NCBI GenBank assembly: GCA_963734125.1
Contig: CAVTGB010000012.1
Location: 11,739-75,738 of the forward strand
DNA length: 64,000 nt
Source: DATARH01 sp963734125
GTDB lineage: Bacteria; Pseudomonadota; Alphaproteobacteria; ATCC43930; CGMCC-115725
Direction of reading: 5' to 3'
Numbering within the stretch: the stretch's first letter is position 1; each line of letters begins with the position of its first letter. The notes beneath the pieces were generated by a model, which was not told where the DNA came from, did no database searches, and was given only the letters and a program-made list of their open reading frames with translations. This document shows, piece after piece, positions 26,492-35,495 of this stretch. The translations under genes were made by a program, and so were the position numbers.

Positions 26492-27309
26492 CGGCCTTCT
26501 CCATGCGGGGGACGCGGACGCGGCATGCGCAGCATCGCGCCGGCATCCACCGTGACGATGCTGCCGGTGACGCCGCGACCGCTGTTGCGCGAGGCGAGGA
26601 ATACATAAGCCCAGGCGAGGTCGTCCGGCATCAGCGCGATGTGCAACGGATTGCCGGCCTCGAGCCGCTGCGCCATGTCGGGCGCCGCAAATTGCGAGCG
26701 GTCGTCGTTGCCGAGCGCCGGCAGCCCGCGCAGATCGGTAATCGTGCCGCCGGGGGCGACGCCGTTGACCCGGACCGGCGCCAACTCGACCGCCAACTCG
26801 CGGACGAGGCCGACAACGGCATGCTTCGAGGCGGTATAAAGCGCCCCGCCACCGCCCGAATTGAGGCCGGCGACGGAGGCGGTGAAGACGATGCAGCCCG
26901 AATTCTTGGTGAGCTCCGGCAGCGCCGCCTTGACGCCCCACAGCAGTCCCTTGACGTTGACCGCGAACAATTCGTCAAACGCGCGCGACAGCTGCTCCTC
27001 CGGCAGGTCGGCGACCGACGCATAAACGTCGAAAATCCCGGCATTGCCGACAAAAATGTCGAGCCGGCCAAAGGCGTACACGGTTTCGGCGACGGCGCGC
27101 CGGTTGTCGGCGAGGCTCGAGACATCGCCGGCGACGCCGATGACCTTGTCGCCGAATTCGCCGCGGAGTTCCTCCGCCCTTGTGGCGACCCGCTCCATGA
27201 CCCCGACGCGCGCGCCCTCCGCGATGAAGCGCGCCACCACCGCCCGGCCGATCCCGGACCCGCCGCCGGTCACCAGCGCCACCTGCCCGTCGAGCCAGCC
27301 CATGCCCAT
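26488..27309 (-). CDS. SDR family oxidoreductase, probable cis-diol dehydrogenase
   Basis: 273 residues. Rossmann motif TGGGSGIG, VGNAGIF in place of NNAG, catalytic YTASK, and SIVTVDAGAMLR at the C-terminus. Placed directly upstream of, and overlapping by 4 bases, two ring-hydroxylating oxygenase alpha genes. In such operons (for example BphB, BenD-like) this SDR usually oxidises the cis-dihydrodiol to a catechol; this assignment rests on position. The ATG is preceded by AGGAGAATGGGC. Confidence 0.9.
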   Translation of the reverse strand: MGMGWLDGQVALVTGGGSGIGRAVVARFIAEGARVGVMERVATRAEELRGEFGDKVIGVAGDVSSLADNRRAVAETVYAFGRLDIFVGNAGIFDVYASVADLPEEQLSRAFDELFAVNVKGLLWGVKAALPELTKNSGCIVFTASVAGLNSGGGGALYTASKHAVVGLVRELAVELAPVRVNGVAPGGTITDLRGLPALGNDDRSQFAAPDMAQRLEAGNPLHIALMPDDLAWAYVFLASRNSGRGVTGSIVTVDAGAMLRMPRPRPPHGEGR

Positions 27310-27446
27310 TCTCCTGCCGATCGAGCGCCCGCCCGATTGTCGTTATCGTCGAGGTGGCGCGCGCCCCGCAACCTCGATCATATACCGAAAGGCCGGGTCA
27401 ATGCTCGCGCGACACGGGGGCTTCATCCGGCCGGTGTGACAAGGGG

Positions 27447-29042
27447 TTATTTGTCGAGCCAGACGTCTTCCATGCGCCAGCCGTTGAAGATGCTGTTGAC
27501 CATGATCGTCAGGCCCTTGACGTAAGGCCGCTCGCAAGTGCCGCCCCGGGAATAGTAGATGATCGGCCTGACGTTGTCTTCGGCCAGCTTGCGCTCGATC
27601 GTCCACAATATCTGCTTGCGCTTGCCCATGTCGCCCTCGCGCGATTGCTGTTCGATCATCTTGTCCATCTCGAGATTGCAGTAGCCGTCCCAGTTGAGGT
27701 TCGAACCACAACCGTAGAACAGTTGAACAGTCGGGTCGGGATCGGGCCCGCTCGTTTGCAGATTAAGCGCGACGGTATAATCCTTGCGCGGGATCTTGGG
27801 AAAATATTGCGCCGTGTCGACAAGTTCGAGCTCGCCGTCAATGTACACGTGCTTCAGCTGGTCTATCAGGATCACCGCCGGGTCACGATAGACCGACCAG
27901 TCGCGCGTCGTCACCTTGATCTTGAGCCGTTTGTCGGGGCCATAGCCGAGCTTCTGCATGATCTGGCGGGCCTCTTCGCGATTTTTGTGCACGTCGGGGT
28001 CATAGCCCGGCAGCTTGGCGATCTGGTCGGGCGGCATGCCCCACAGCCCGCCCGGCGGCGGCTGCAAGATGCCGCCGATTTCGCCCTTCCCTTGGGTGAG
28101 GATGTCGACAAAGGCCTTGCGGTCGATGCTGAGCGCCATCGCTCGGCGCAGCTCCGGGTCGTTGAACGGCGGCTTGTCGCGGTTGATGAGGACGTGGCGG
28201 TTGACCCCGCCGTCGGGCGTCAGCGCGCAGATCGCTTGCGGCGCCTGACTCTGCACATCGTTGAACTGGGGCACCGACAAACTATACGGAAAGGTCATGT
28301 CGAACTTCCCGGAGACGAACGCCAGGGCCGCGGTCGAGGGGTCCTGGATGATGGTATATTCGATGCCGTCGAGATACGGCCGATCCGGTTTCCAGTAGTC
28401 CGGATTGCGCGTCACCTTGATCCCTTCATTGGGCTTGAACTCGACGAACTTGAAGGGGCCGGTGCCGATCGGATGCGGGCGCATCTGGGTCGCCGTCAAA
28501 TGGCACGGGTAGATCGCCGAGAAGCCGCCGGCGAGCAGCATCAGAAAGGCCGGCTGCGGCCGCTTCAGCCGAAAGGTGACCTCGTAATCGCCGTTAGGAA
28601 TGACCGCGTCGAGGTTGTTGTAGCCGGTCTTGCGCGGATTGAGGCGGAGCTTGTCGCCGGTCTTGTCGAGCAGGAGGTCCCAGGTGCATTTGACGTCCTG
28701 GGCGGTGAACGGTTTGCCGTCATGCCATTTGACGCCCTGGCGCAGCTTGAAGGTCAGCGCAGTCCCGTCCTCGTTCCACGACCAGCTGGTCGCCAGATCG
28801 GGCACGATCGTGTCGAGGCTGACCTGTGGCTTGTGCTGGTCGAACAGGACGAGGTTGTTGAAGACGCCCATCATCGGCATCTCGGCGACGATCGTCGGCG
28901 CCTCCAGCATCGACATGTTGGCCGGGCTGGCCGGGCTGTAAAGCGTCAGGATGCCGCCCTTTTTTTGCGCCAGCGCCGCATGACCCGCGCCGATCGCCGC
29001 CATGATCCCGACAGCAATGGCAAACCAACGATTTTTGCCCAT
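27447..29042 (-). CDS. ABC transporter periplasmic substrate-binding protein, family 5
   Basis: A 531-residue exported receptor of the peptide/nickel/opine (DppA/OppA) family. Signal peptide FAIAVGIMAAIGAGHAALA, then GGILTLYSPASPANMSML, the family-5 signature zone PDLATSWSWNEDGTALTF and VKWHDGKPFTAQDV, and GTGPFKFVEFKPNE. The start is ATG 29042 with GGAGG eight bases upstream, chosen over the frame open to 29255. A paralogous binding protein precedes it, but no permease or ATPase gene is nearby, so the ligand and partner transporter are unknown. Confidence 0.92.
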   Translation of the reverse strand: MGKNRWFAIAVGIMAAIGAGHAALAQKKGGILTLYSPASPANMSMLEAPTIVAEMPMMGVFNNLVLFDQHKPQVSLDTIVPDLATSWSWNEDGTALTFKLRQGVKWHDGKPFTAQDVKCTWDLLLDKTGDKLRLNPRKTGYNNLDAVIPNGDYEVTFRLKRPQPAFLMLLAGGFSAIYPCHLTATQMRPHPIGTGPFKFVEFKPNEGIKVTRNPDYWKPDRPYLDGIEYTIIQDPSTAALAFVSGKFDMTFPYSLSVPQFNDVQSQAPQAICALTPDGGVNRHVLINRDKPPFNDPELRRAMALSIDRKAFVDILTQGKGEIGGILQPPPGGLWGMPPDQIAKLPGYDPDVHKNREEARQIMQKLGYGPDKRLKIKVTTRDWSVYRDPAVILIDQLKHVYIDGELELVDTAQYFPKIPRKDYTVALNLQTSGPDPDPTVQLFYGCGSNLNWDGYCNLEMDKMIEQQSREGDMGKRKQILWTIERKLAEDNVRPIIYYSRGGTCERPYVKGLTIMVNSIFNGWRMEDVWLDK

Positions 29043-29184
29043 CGTTTTCGCCTCCATCGCCTGGCTGCCGGCCGGGTTCGTCCCCGTCCTTGCCGCGCCT
29101 CCCGGTTGCGGCAGGTCGCCGCTTCTCTCGGTCAGCGTAGCACGGCGTTCGGGAAAACCAGCGAGCCCGCCATGCGTCGGGACG

Positions 29185-30824
29185 CTAACGCCCGCTGCCG
29201 CCGCTGGCCGGAGCGCTCGTGCTGCCGACCCCCCGTTCCAGCCACAGATCCTCAAAGCGCGATCCGTTGTAGATGCTGTTCGCCATCGTCACCAGACCTT
29301 TGACCTCGGGCTTCCGGCAGTTGGCGGCACGCGGGTAGAAGAGGATCGGGCGGGCGTCGTCCTGCGCCAGTTGGCGCTCGATCGCCCACACCAGCGCCTT
29401 GCGCTTGGCGATGTCGGGCTCCGCCGATTGCCGGTCGACCAGCTTGTCGACCGCTGGGTTGCAATAGCCGGTGTAGTTGCGCTGGGCGCCGCAGACATAG
29501 TTCTCGTAAAACGCCGGGTCGGGATCATCGACCGCCGTCTCGGTGACGTTGAGGCCGACCTTGTAGTCCCGGCGCGTCAGCGTCGGATACCATTGCGTTG
29601 TATCGATCGGATCGAGCTGGGCGTCGATATAGATCTCCTTCAACTGGCTGATCAGGATCACCGCCGGATCGCGATAGGGCGCGATGTTGCGCGTCGACAG
29701 CGTGACGGTGAGACGCTTGTCCGGGCCATAGCCGAGTTTTTCCATCAGCTTGCGGGCCTGCGCGCGGTTCTTCGCCACATCGGCATCGTAGCCCGGGAGC
29801 GTCGCCAGCATTTCCGCCGGCATGCCCCAGAGGCCATCCGGCGGCGGCTGCATCACCGCGCCCAACTCGCCCTTGCCTCCGTTGATGATGTCGTTGAAGG
29901 CCTTGCGATCGATGCTCAACGACATCGCTCGCCGCAGATCGGGGTTGTCGAACGGCGCGGCGGCTCGATTGACGATCATGTTGCGGCTGACATTGGGGAT
30001 GTAGGGGTCGCAGATCGCCTGCGGCATCTCGACTCTTGACGTCCGTCAGTTGCGGCATCGTCACGCCGAAATAGACATCCGTTTTGCCGCGAGATGAACG
30101 CCAAGAGGCGGGTCGAGACGTCCTTGATGATCGTGTATTCGATGCCGTCGAGATAAGGTCGCCCCGCCTTCCAGTAATCCGGGTTTTTCGTCACCTTGAT
30201 GGTCTCGTTCGGCCGGAACTCGACAAACTTGAAGGGGCCGGTGCCGATCGGGTGCAGCCGCATCTGCTGCGGCGGGACGTGGCAGGGATAGATCGGCGTC
30301 CACCCGGTCGCGAGCAGCGCCGGGAAGGACGCCTGCGGCCGCTTCAGATGAAAGGTGACCTCGTAATCGCCGTTTGCCGTCACCTCGGCGAGATTGGTGA
30401 ACCACGACTTGCGCGGGTTGATGCGCAGTTTCTCGGGGCCGGTGCCCTGCAACAGCGCAAAGGTGCATTTGACGTCGGCGGCGGTGAACAGTCTTCCGTC
30501 GTGCCATTTGACGCCGTGCCGCAGCGGCAGCGTCAGTTCGGTGCCATCCTCGCTCCAGTTCCACCCGGTGGCGAGGTCGGGCACGATCGATTGCGGGCTG
30601 TTTTGCGGGACGTCCTGCTTATACATCACAAGATTGTTAAAAACGCCCATCATCGGCCGCTCGGCGGCGATCGTCGATTCTTCGAGGATCGACATGCTCG
30701 CCGGGCTGTCGAACCAGCCGATCCTGAGGGTGCCGCCCGATTGTTGCGCGAAGGCGGCGCCTGGAAGCAACGTCAGCGTCAACAACCCGCCCGCTGCGGC
30801 GAGAATGCGCACTCGCTCCTTCAT
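29185..30824 (-). CDS. ABC transporter substrate-binding protein, family 5, paralogue (two frameshifts)
   Basis: About 545 residues, closely similar along its length to the next gene (PMMGVFNNLV, PDLATGWNWSEDG, GVKWHDGRLFTAADVKC, HPIGTGPFKFVEFRPNE, RAMSLSIDRKAF). Signal peptide ILAAAGGLLTLTLLPGAAFA. The start at ATG 30824 has GGGAGG upstream. One-base insertions near 30088 and 30032 break the frame; the middle piece reads KTDVYFGVTMPQLTDVK and the C-terminal piece resumes with MPQAICDPYIPN. Either a sequencing error or a recent pseudogene. Divergent from hyuB. Confidence 0.85.
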
Positions 30825-31014
30825 CTCGGCCTCCCGGACCCGAGCCCCACGGCGGAGTGTGCCGCCGGAGCCGGCCACCCTGTTCATGGCGTTGCGCGGG
30901 TTTGTCCCGTCTCGCCGCCGCGACCATACCATGCGCGGGGCTGCGCGTCGCGCTTGATCGGGGCACGCTCCTGCGTTGCAATCACCCTGGGGCTAGCGCT
31001 CCGGGGGCTACCTA

Positions 31015-32793
31015 ATGATCAGCGACCCGATCGAATTCGAATTGTTCAAGAACGCGCTGTTCGGGGTCGCCGACGAGATGGCGCTCACGGTCTTTCGTAC
31101 GACCTATTCGGGCGTCCTCAAGGACAACATGGATTATTCGACGGCGCTCTTCGACGGCGCTGGAGTCGTCGTCGCCCAGGGGCTGACCTTGCCAGGGCAT
31201 TTGGGATCGATGCCGACCGCGATGGCCTCGGTGCAGGCAACTTTCGCCGGCCGGATCGATCCGGGTGACGTGTTCATTTTCAACGACCCGTTCGCCGGCG
31301 GGATGCATTTGCCCGATGTCTTCGTCTTCAAACCGATCTTCCAGGGCGAGAGTACGATCGCCTGGGCCGGCACGGTTTGCCACCACACCGATGTCGGCGG
31401 CAGGGTGCCCGGCTCCAACGCGTCCGATTCGACCGAGATCTACCAGGAAGGGCTGCGCATCCCGCCCTTGAAGCTCTATGAGCGCGGGGCGCGCAACGAA
31501 ACCCTCTTTTCGCTGATCGAAAAGAACGTGCGGGTCCCGGTCAAGGTGTTCGGCGATCTGCGCGCGCAACTCGCCGCCTGCCACATTGCCGAGCAGGCGA
31601 TCCTTGATCTGGCCGCGCATTACGGCGCCGAAAAATTGGCGGACTATATGACCGAGCTCGTCGATTACGCTGAGCGGATGACCCGCGCGGCGCTGCGCGA
31701 GCTCCCCGACGGTACTTATGATTTCCTCGACCACATCGACGATGACGGCATCGATGTCGGCAGGCCGATCCCCTTGAAGGTGACGATCACCAAAGCGGGC
31801 GATAGCGTCCTTGTCGACTGGACCGGCACCTCGCCGCAAGTGAAGGGCGCCATCAACAACACGCTCAGCTACACCAAATCGGCGAGCTATTGCGCGATCC
31901 GCTCGATCCTCCCGCAGAACATCCCGACCAATGAGGGCGTCTTCCGCGCGATCAGCGTGACCGCGCCCGCCGGCACCATCGCCAATGGCCTCTTGCCCGC
32001 GGCCTGCGCCGCGCGTGGCCTCACCGGCTTTCGCATGGTCGATTGCATGTTCGGCGCGTTGGCGAAAATGCTGCCGAACGAAGTCTTCGCCGCCTCCGAC
32101 GGCGGTAACACCGGGGTTTCGATCGGCGGCTATCACGCCGACCGCACGCCCTTCATCTATGTCGATTTCACCTGCTGCGCCTGGGGTGCGCGGCCCTATG
32201 CCGACGGGCTCGACGGAAACTCGCACATCTACGCCAACATGGCCTCCCAACCGATCGAGGTGACCGAGACCGAGCAGCCGTTGCAGATCACCGCCTACGA
32301 ATTCATCCAGGACGCGATGGGGCCGGGGAAGTGGCGGGGCGGCGCGCCGTTCCGACGCGAATACAAGCTCTTGGCCCACGAGGCGATCCTCCAGGTGCGC
32401 TCCGACCGCCACGATTTCCGCCCGTTCGGGCTTTATGGCGGCGGCCCCGGCCGCCCGTCGATGAACTACCTGAACCCCGACCGGAACCCGGCGCCCTTAC
32501 CCTCGAAGCTGACGATGAACATGAAACAGGGCGACCTCTTCCGCCACGAAGTCGCCGGCGCCGGCGGCTGGGGCGATCCCCTGGAGCGCGACCCCAAGCT
32601 GGTGCTGAAGGATGTGCGCAACGACTTCGTCAGCCCGCGCTCGGCGCGCGAGGATTACGGCGTGGTCCTCACCGGAGACCCGCTCGCGGTCGATGACGCC
32701 GCCACGCGGGAAACGCGCCGGCGGATGCGCGAGGCCCGGAGATGGGATGCCGTCCCGGTCTACAGCCGGGGCGACAAGCTGGCGGCGGAGTAG
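31015..32793 (+). CDS. hyuB: Hydantoinase B / 5-oxoprolinase family subunit
   Basis: A 592-residue cytoplasmic subunit of an ATP-dependent cyclic amidase that hydrolyses hydantoins or 5-oxoproline. Characteristic sequence: FKNALFGVADEMALTVFRTTYS, NDPFAGGMHLPDVFVF, NASDSTEIYQEGLRIPPLK, VDWTGTSPQVKGAINN and GGGPGRPSMNYL. HyuB normally works with HyuA, here found 490 bases downstream on the same strand but separated by a broken BrnT/BrnA pair. CCGGGGGCTACCTA precedes the ATG. Divergent from the second binding-protein gene. Confidence 0.94.
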   Translation: MISDPIEFELFKNALFGVADEMALTVFRTTYSGVLKDNMDYSTALFDGAGVVVAQGLTLPGHLGSMPTAMASVQATFAGRIDPGDVFIFNDPFAGGMHLPDVFVFKPIFQGESTIAWAGTVCHHTDVGGRVPGSNASDSTEIYQEGLRIPPLKLYERGARNETLFSLIEKNVRVPVKVFGDLRAQLAACHIAEQAILDLAAHYGAEKLADYMTELVDYAERMTRAALRELPDGTYDFLDHIDDDGIDVGRPIPLKVTITKAGDSVLVDWTGTSPQVKGAINNTLSYTKSASYCAIRSILPQNIPTNEGVFRAISVTAPAGTIANGLLPAACAARGLTGFRMVDCMFGALAKMLPNEVFAASDGGNTGVSIGGYHADRTPFIYVDFTCCAWGARPYADGLDGNSHIYANMASQPIEVTETEQPLQITAYEFIQDAMGPGKWRGGAPFRREYKLLAHEAILQVRSDRHDFRPFGLYGGGPGRPSMNYLNPDRNPAPLPSKLTMNMKQGDLFRHEVAGAGGWGDPLERDPKLVLKDVRNDFVSPRSAREDYGVVLTGDPLAVDDAATRETRRRMREARRWDAVPVYSRGDKLAAE

Positions 32794-32799
32794 GCCACC

Positions 32800-32948
32800 A
32801 TTACGGCGAAGCTCGATTTATCGCCTACGCGCCGGTCAGCGGACGGCTGCATGTGCTGTGGTTCACGATGCGGGGCGATGTGTTGCGCGTTATCGGATTG
32901 AGAAGGGCGAACCGGCGAGAGGGGCAAAGGTATGGGCTGTCGCGCTAA
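32800..32948 (+). pseudogene. BrnT-type toxin, C-terminal remnant
   Basis: The frame reads YGEARFIAYAPVSGRLHVLW then FTMRGDVLRVIGLRRANRRE and ends RYGLSR. This matches the second half of BrnT ribonuclease toxins (E-R-F-I-A-x-G...V-x-x-T-x-R-G-x-x-x-R-x-I-x-A-R-x-A-x-x-x-E...Y). The N-terminal half, which would start about 40 codons earlier, is absent because the hyuB reading frame occupies that DNA. A truncated toxin would be inactive. Overlaps brnA by 17 bases. Confidence 0.7.
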
Positions 32949-33224
32949 GAAACCGGCTGATATTTCACAGGAGATTGGGAGTCGGTCGACGTTCCCGAGA
33001 CGACCGAGGCTGAGTTTGCCACCGCGCGGCCGTTCAAGGAGGTTTTCCCGGAGCAATACAAGGCGTGGACACGAATGGGTCGGCCGCCCCTCGCAGCCCC
33101 CAAGATCCACATCGGGTTTCGGCTGGCCGCCGATGTCGTGCATGGGATCCGCGCCACCGGCCGCGGCTACAATGCTCGCGTCGAGAAGGTGCTGCGCGAC
33201 GCGCTGGAGAAGGGTGAGCTATGA
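32932..33224 (+). pseudogene. BrnA-type antitoxin (frameshifted)
   Basis: Starts at ATG 32932 (MGCRAKKPADISQE) inside the end of the brnT remnant, as in intact brnTA operons. A one-base deletion near 32972 shifts the frame; the continuation reads SVDVPETTEAEF, ATARPFKEVFPEQYKAW and KIHIGFRLAADVVHGIRATG, the BrnA ribbon-helix-helix-like C-terminus (VSLRLDPDVIEAFRATG in the family), then YNARVEKVLRDALEKGEL and a stop at 33222-33224. With its toxin truncated, this is a decaying or mis-sequenced antitoxin. Confidence 0.7.
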
Positions 33225-33249
33225 CTCGAAATCGGGACGATGTCGGCAC

Positions 33250-33281
33250 GAGATTGCTTCGCTGCGCGCGCAATGACGACA
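33250..33281. repeat. Family A repeat, half copy, just before hyuA
   Basis: GAGATTGCTTCGCTGCGCGCGCAATGAC is one arm of the family A palindrome and directly abuts the hyuA start codon, so that no clear ribosome site is visible for hyuA. Confidence 0.7.
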
Positions 33282-33282
33282 G

Positions 33283-35394
33283 ATGGGCCGTGGTGTGCTG
33301 ACGACCGCGAAAACCTTCCGGGCCGGGGTCGATATCGGGGGCACGTTTACCGACATCGTGCTGCTCGGGGATGACGGCAGTCGCTATACCAAAAAGGTGT
33401 CGTCGACGGTTGATGATTATGCCCGGGCGATCGTCGAGGGGCTAACGGCGCTGCTCGCAGAGATCGGCGCCGAGGCGTCGGGCATTGTTGAACTCCTGCA
33501 CGGGACGACGGTCGCATCGAACGCGATCCTCGAGCGGAAGGGTGCGAAGGCCGGGCTCATCACCACCAAGGGCTTTCGCGACGTCCTCGAAATCCGCAAT
33601 TTGCGGATGCCGCGGCTCTACGACATGTCGTGGACCAAGCCGCCGCCGTTGATCGAACGGCGCCTCCGGACCGAGGTCGACGAGCGGGTCAATGCCGAGG
33701 GCGGGGTGGACCGGCCGCTCGACGAAGCAAGCGTCGAGCGCGCGGTGCGGTTTCTCGTGGGGGAGGGGGTCGAGGCGATCGCGGTGTGCCTCCTCCACTC
33801 CTACCTCAACCCGGCGCACGAGCTTCGGGTCAAGGAGATCGCCGCGGAGCTCGCGCCCGGCGCAACGCTGTCAGTTAGCGCCGAGGTTCTGCCGGTCATC
33901 AACGAATACGAGCGGACTTCGACCACGGTCATCAACGCCTATGTTCGGCCGATCGTCGAGCATTACCTGAACCGCCTCTCGGACGAGATAAAGCGCAGCG
34001 GGATCGATGCGCCGCTCCTGTTGATGCAGTCGAATGGCGGGCTGACGACCGCAAGAGCCGCGGCGCTGACGCCGATGCACATCATCGAATCGGGGCCGGC
34101 GGCCGGGGTCGTCGGGGTCCAGGCGCTGACCCGCCGCATCGGCATCGGAAAGGCGATCTCGTTCGACATGGGCGGCACCACCGCCAAGGCTTCCCTCATC
34201 GAGAACGGCGAATTGACCCGCGCCACCGAATACCAGGTCGGTGCCGGGATCGTGCTGGGCTCGCGGCTGCTCTCGGGCGCCGGCTATACCCTCAAGGTGC
34301 CGGCGATCGATCTGGCCGAAGTCGGCGCCGGCGGCGGCTCGATCCTGTGGATCGATGAGGGCGGCGCCTTGCAGGTCGGGCCGCATAGCGCCGGGGCCGC
34401 GCCCGGCCCGGTGTGTTACGACCAGGGGGGCCTGGAGCCGACTGTGACCGACGCCAATGTCGTCCTCGGCTACATCAATCCGGCGCAGCTGGTCGGTGGC
34501 GCCGTAAAGCTCGATGCCGGGAAGGCGCGCGCCGCCATCGCCGACAAGGTCGCCCGCCCGCTTGGGCTGAGCCTCGAGGAGGCGGCCTACGGCGCCCATC
34601 TGATCGCCGCCTCCAACATGATCCGCGCGCTTAAAGCCGTGTCGAGCGAGCGCGGCCGCGACCCGCGCGAATACGCGCTCGTCGCCTTTGGCGGCAATGG
34701 CCCCGTTTTCGCCGCCGGGATGGCCGACGCGATGCGCATGCCCCTAGTGCTGATCCCGCCGTCGGCCGGGGTCTTTTCCTCGTTCGGCCTCCTCTACGCC
34801 GAGATCGAATATTACTTCACCCGTACCCGGAAGCGGCTGCTGCGAGCGCTCGATCCCGCCGAGGCGCAATCCGTCATCGACGGGCTCGAAGCCGAGGCAC
34901 TGGCGCGGCTCGGCGAGGACGGGTTCGACCCTGCCCATATCGAGATCCGGCGCAGCGCCAGCCTCCATTACCAGGGGCAATCCTTCGAATTGCGGGTGCC
35001 GCTCTCGGCGGGCCGGCTCGACCGCGCCGCGCTCCTCGCCCTCGAAGAAGCCTTTGGTGCCGAGCACGAACGCACCTACGGTCACCGCGCCGGGGTCGAG
35101 GAGCCTGTCGAGCTCGTCAGCCTCGAAGTCATCGGCCGCGGCATCCCCGATGAGTCGCGCGCGGCCTCCGCCGCCGCCGCGAGCCTCGCCCCCGACATCG
35201 CGATCGCCGACAAACGCCGCCGCGCCTATTTCGGGCCGCAAGGCTGGCTCGACGCCGAATTGATCAACCGCAGCGATCTCGCCACGCCGCGCGCGGGGCC
35301 ATGCATTGTCGAGGAATACGACGCGACCTGCCTCATCCCGCCCGGCTGGACCGCCCGGCTCGACGAATTCGGCAACATCGCGATAAGCCGTTGA
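33283..35394 (+). CDS. hyuA: Hydantoinase A / 5-oxoprolinase family subunit
   Basis: 703 residues with the N-terminal actin-like ATPase module: GVDIGGTFTDIVLL (phosphate loop), LLHGTTVASNAILERKGAK, INAYVRPIVEHYLNRL, SFDMGGTTAKASLI and GAGGGSILWIDEGG. The C-terminal part has APGPVCYDQGGLEPTVTDAN and GHRAGVEEPVELVS. Works with HyuB to cleave a cyclic amide using ATP. The ATG lies against a family A repeat with no good ribosome site; a downstream GTG (33292) could be used. Separation from hyuB by a toxin-antitoxin relic suggests an insertion into an ancestral hyuBA operon. Confidence 0.93.
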   Translation: MGRGVLTTAKTFRAGVDIGGTFTDIVLLGDDGSRYTKKVSSTVDDYARAIVEGLTALLAEIGAEASGIVELLHGTTVASNAILERKGAKAGLITTKGFRDVLEIRNLRMPRLYDMSWTKPPPLIERRLRTEVDERVNAEGGVDRPLDEASVERAVRFLVGEGVEAIAVCLLHSYLNPAHELRVKEIAAELAPGATLSVSAEVLPVINEYERTSTTVINAYVRPIVEHYLNRLSDEIKRSGIDAPLLLMQSNGGLTTARAAALTPMHIIESGPAAGVVGVQALTRRIGIGKAISFDMGGTTAKASLIENGELTRATEYQVGAGIVLGSRLLSGAGYTLKVPAIDLAEVGAGGGSILWIDEGGALQVGPHSAGAAPGPVCYDQGGLEPTVTDANVVLGYINPAQLVGGAVKLDAGKARAAIADKVARPLGLSLEEAAYGAHLIAASNMIRALKAVSSERGRDPREYALVAFGGNGPVFAAGMADAMRMPLVLIPPSAGVFSSFGLLYAEIEYYFTRTRKRLLRALDPAEAQSVIDGLEAEALARLGEDGFDPAHIEIRRSASLHYQGQSFELRVPLSAGRLDRAALLALEEAFGAEHERTYGHRAGVEEPVELVSLEVIGRGIPDESRAASAAAASLAPDIAIADKRRRAYFGPQGWLDAELINRSDLATPRAGPCIVEEYDATCLIPPGWTARLDEFGNIAISR

Positions 35395-35405
35395 GTCTCT
35401 TGTTG

Positions 35406-35489
35406 TCGTCCCGGAGGAGGCGGGGACCCATTTGTCAGCGGCTCCTGCGGTGCCAAACGTTCATACCGGCTTTCGCCAGTATGACAAAT
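35406..35489. repeat. Intergenic palindromic repeat, family B (diverged)
   Basis: GTCGTCCCGGAGGAGGCGGG on the left and CATACCGGCTTTCGCCAGTATGAC on the right (motif spans 35467-35489). It sits between the convergent ends of hyuA and the NHL protein gene, where it may end transcription from both sides. Confidence 0.65.
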
Positions 35490-35495
35490 AGATGC

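Noticed and set aside
24470..26608. A 712-codon open frame on the plus strand opposite the two oxygenase alpha genes
   Set aside because: It is the antisense shadow of the two Rieske genes; its sequence has no domain and repeats itself because the two alpha genes are duplicates.
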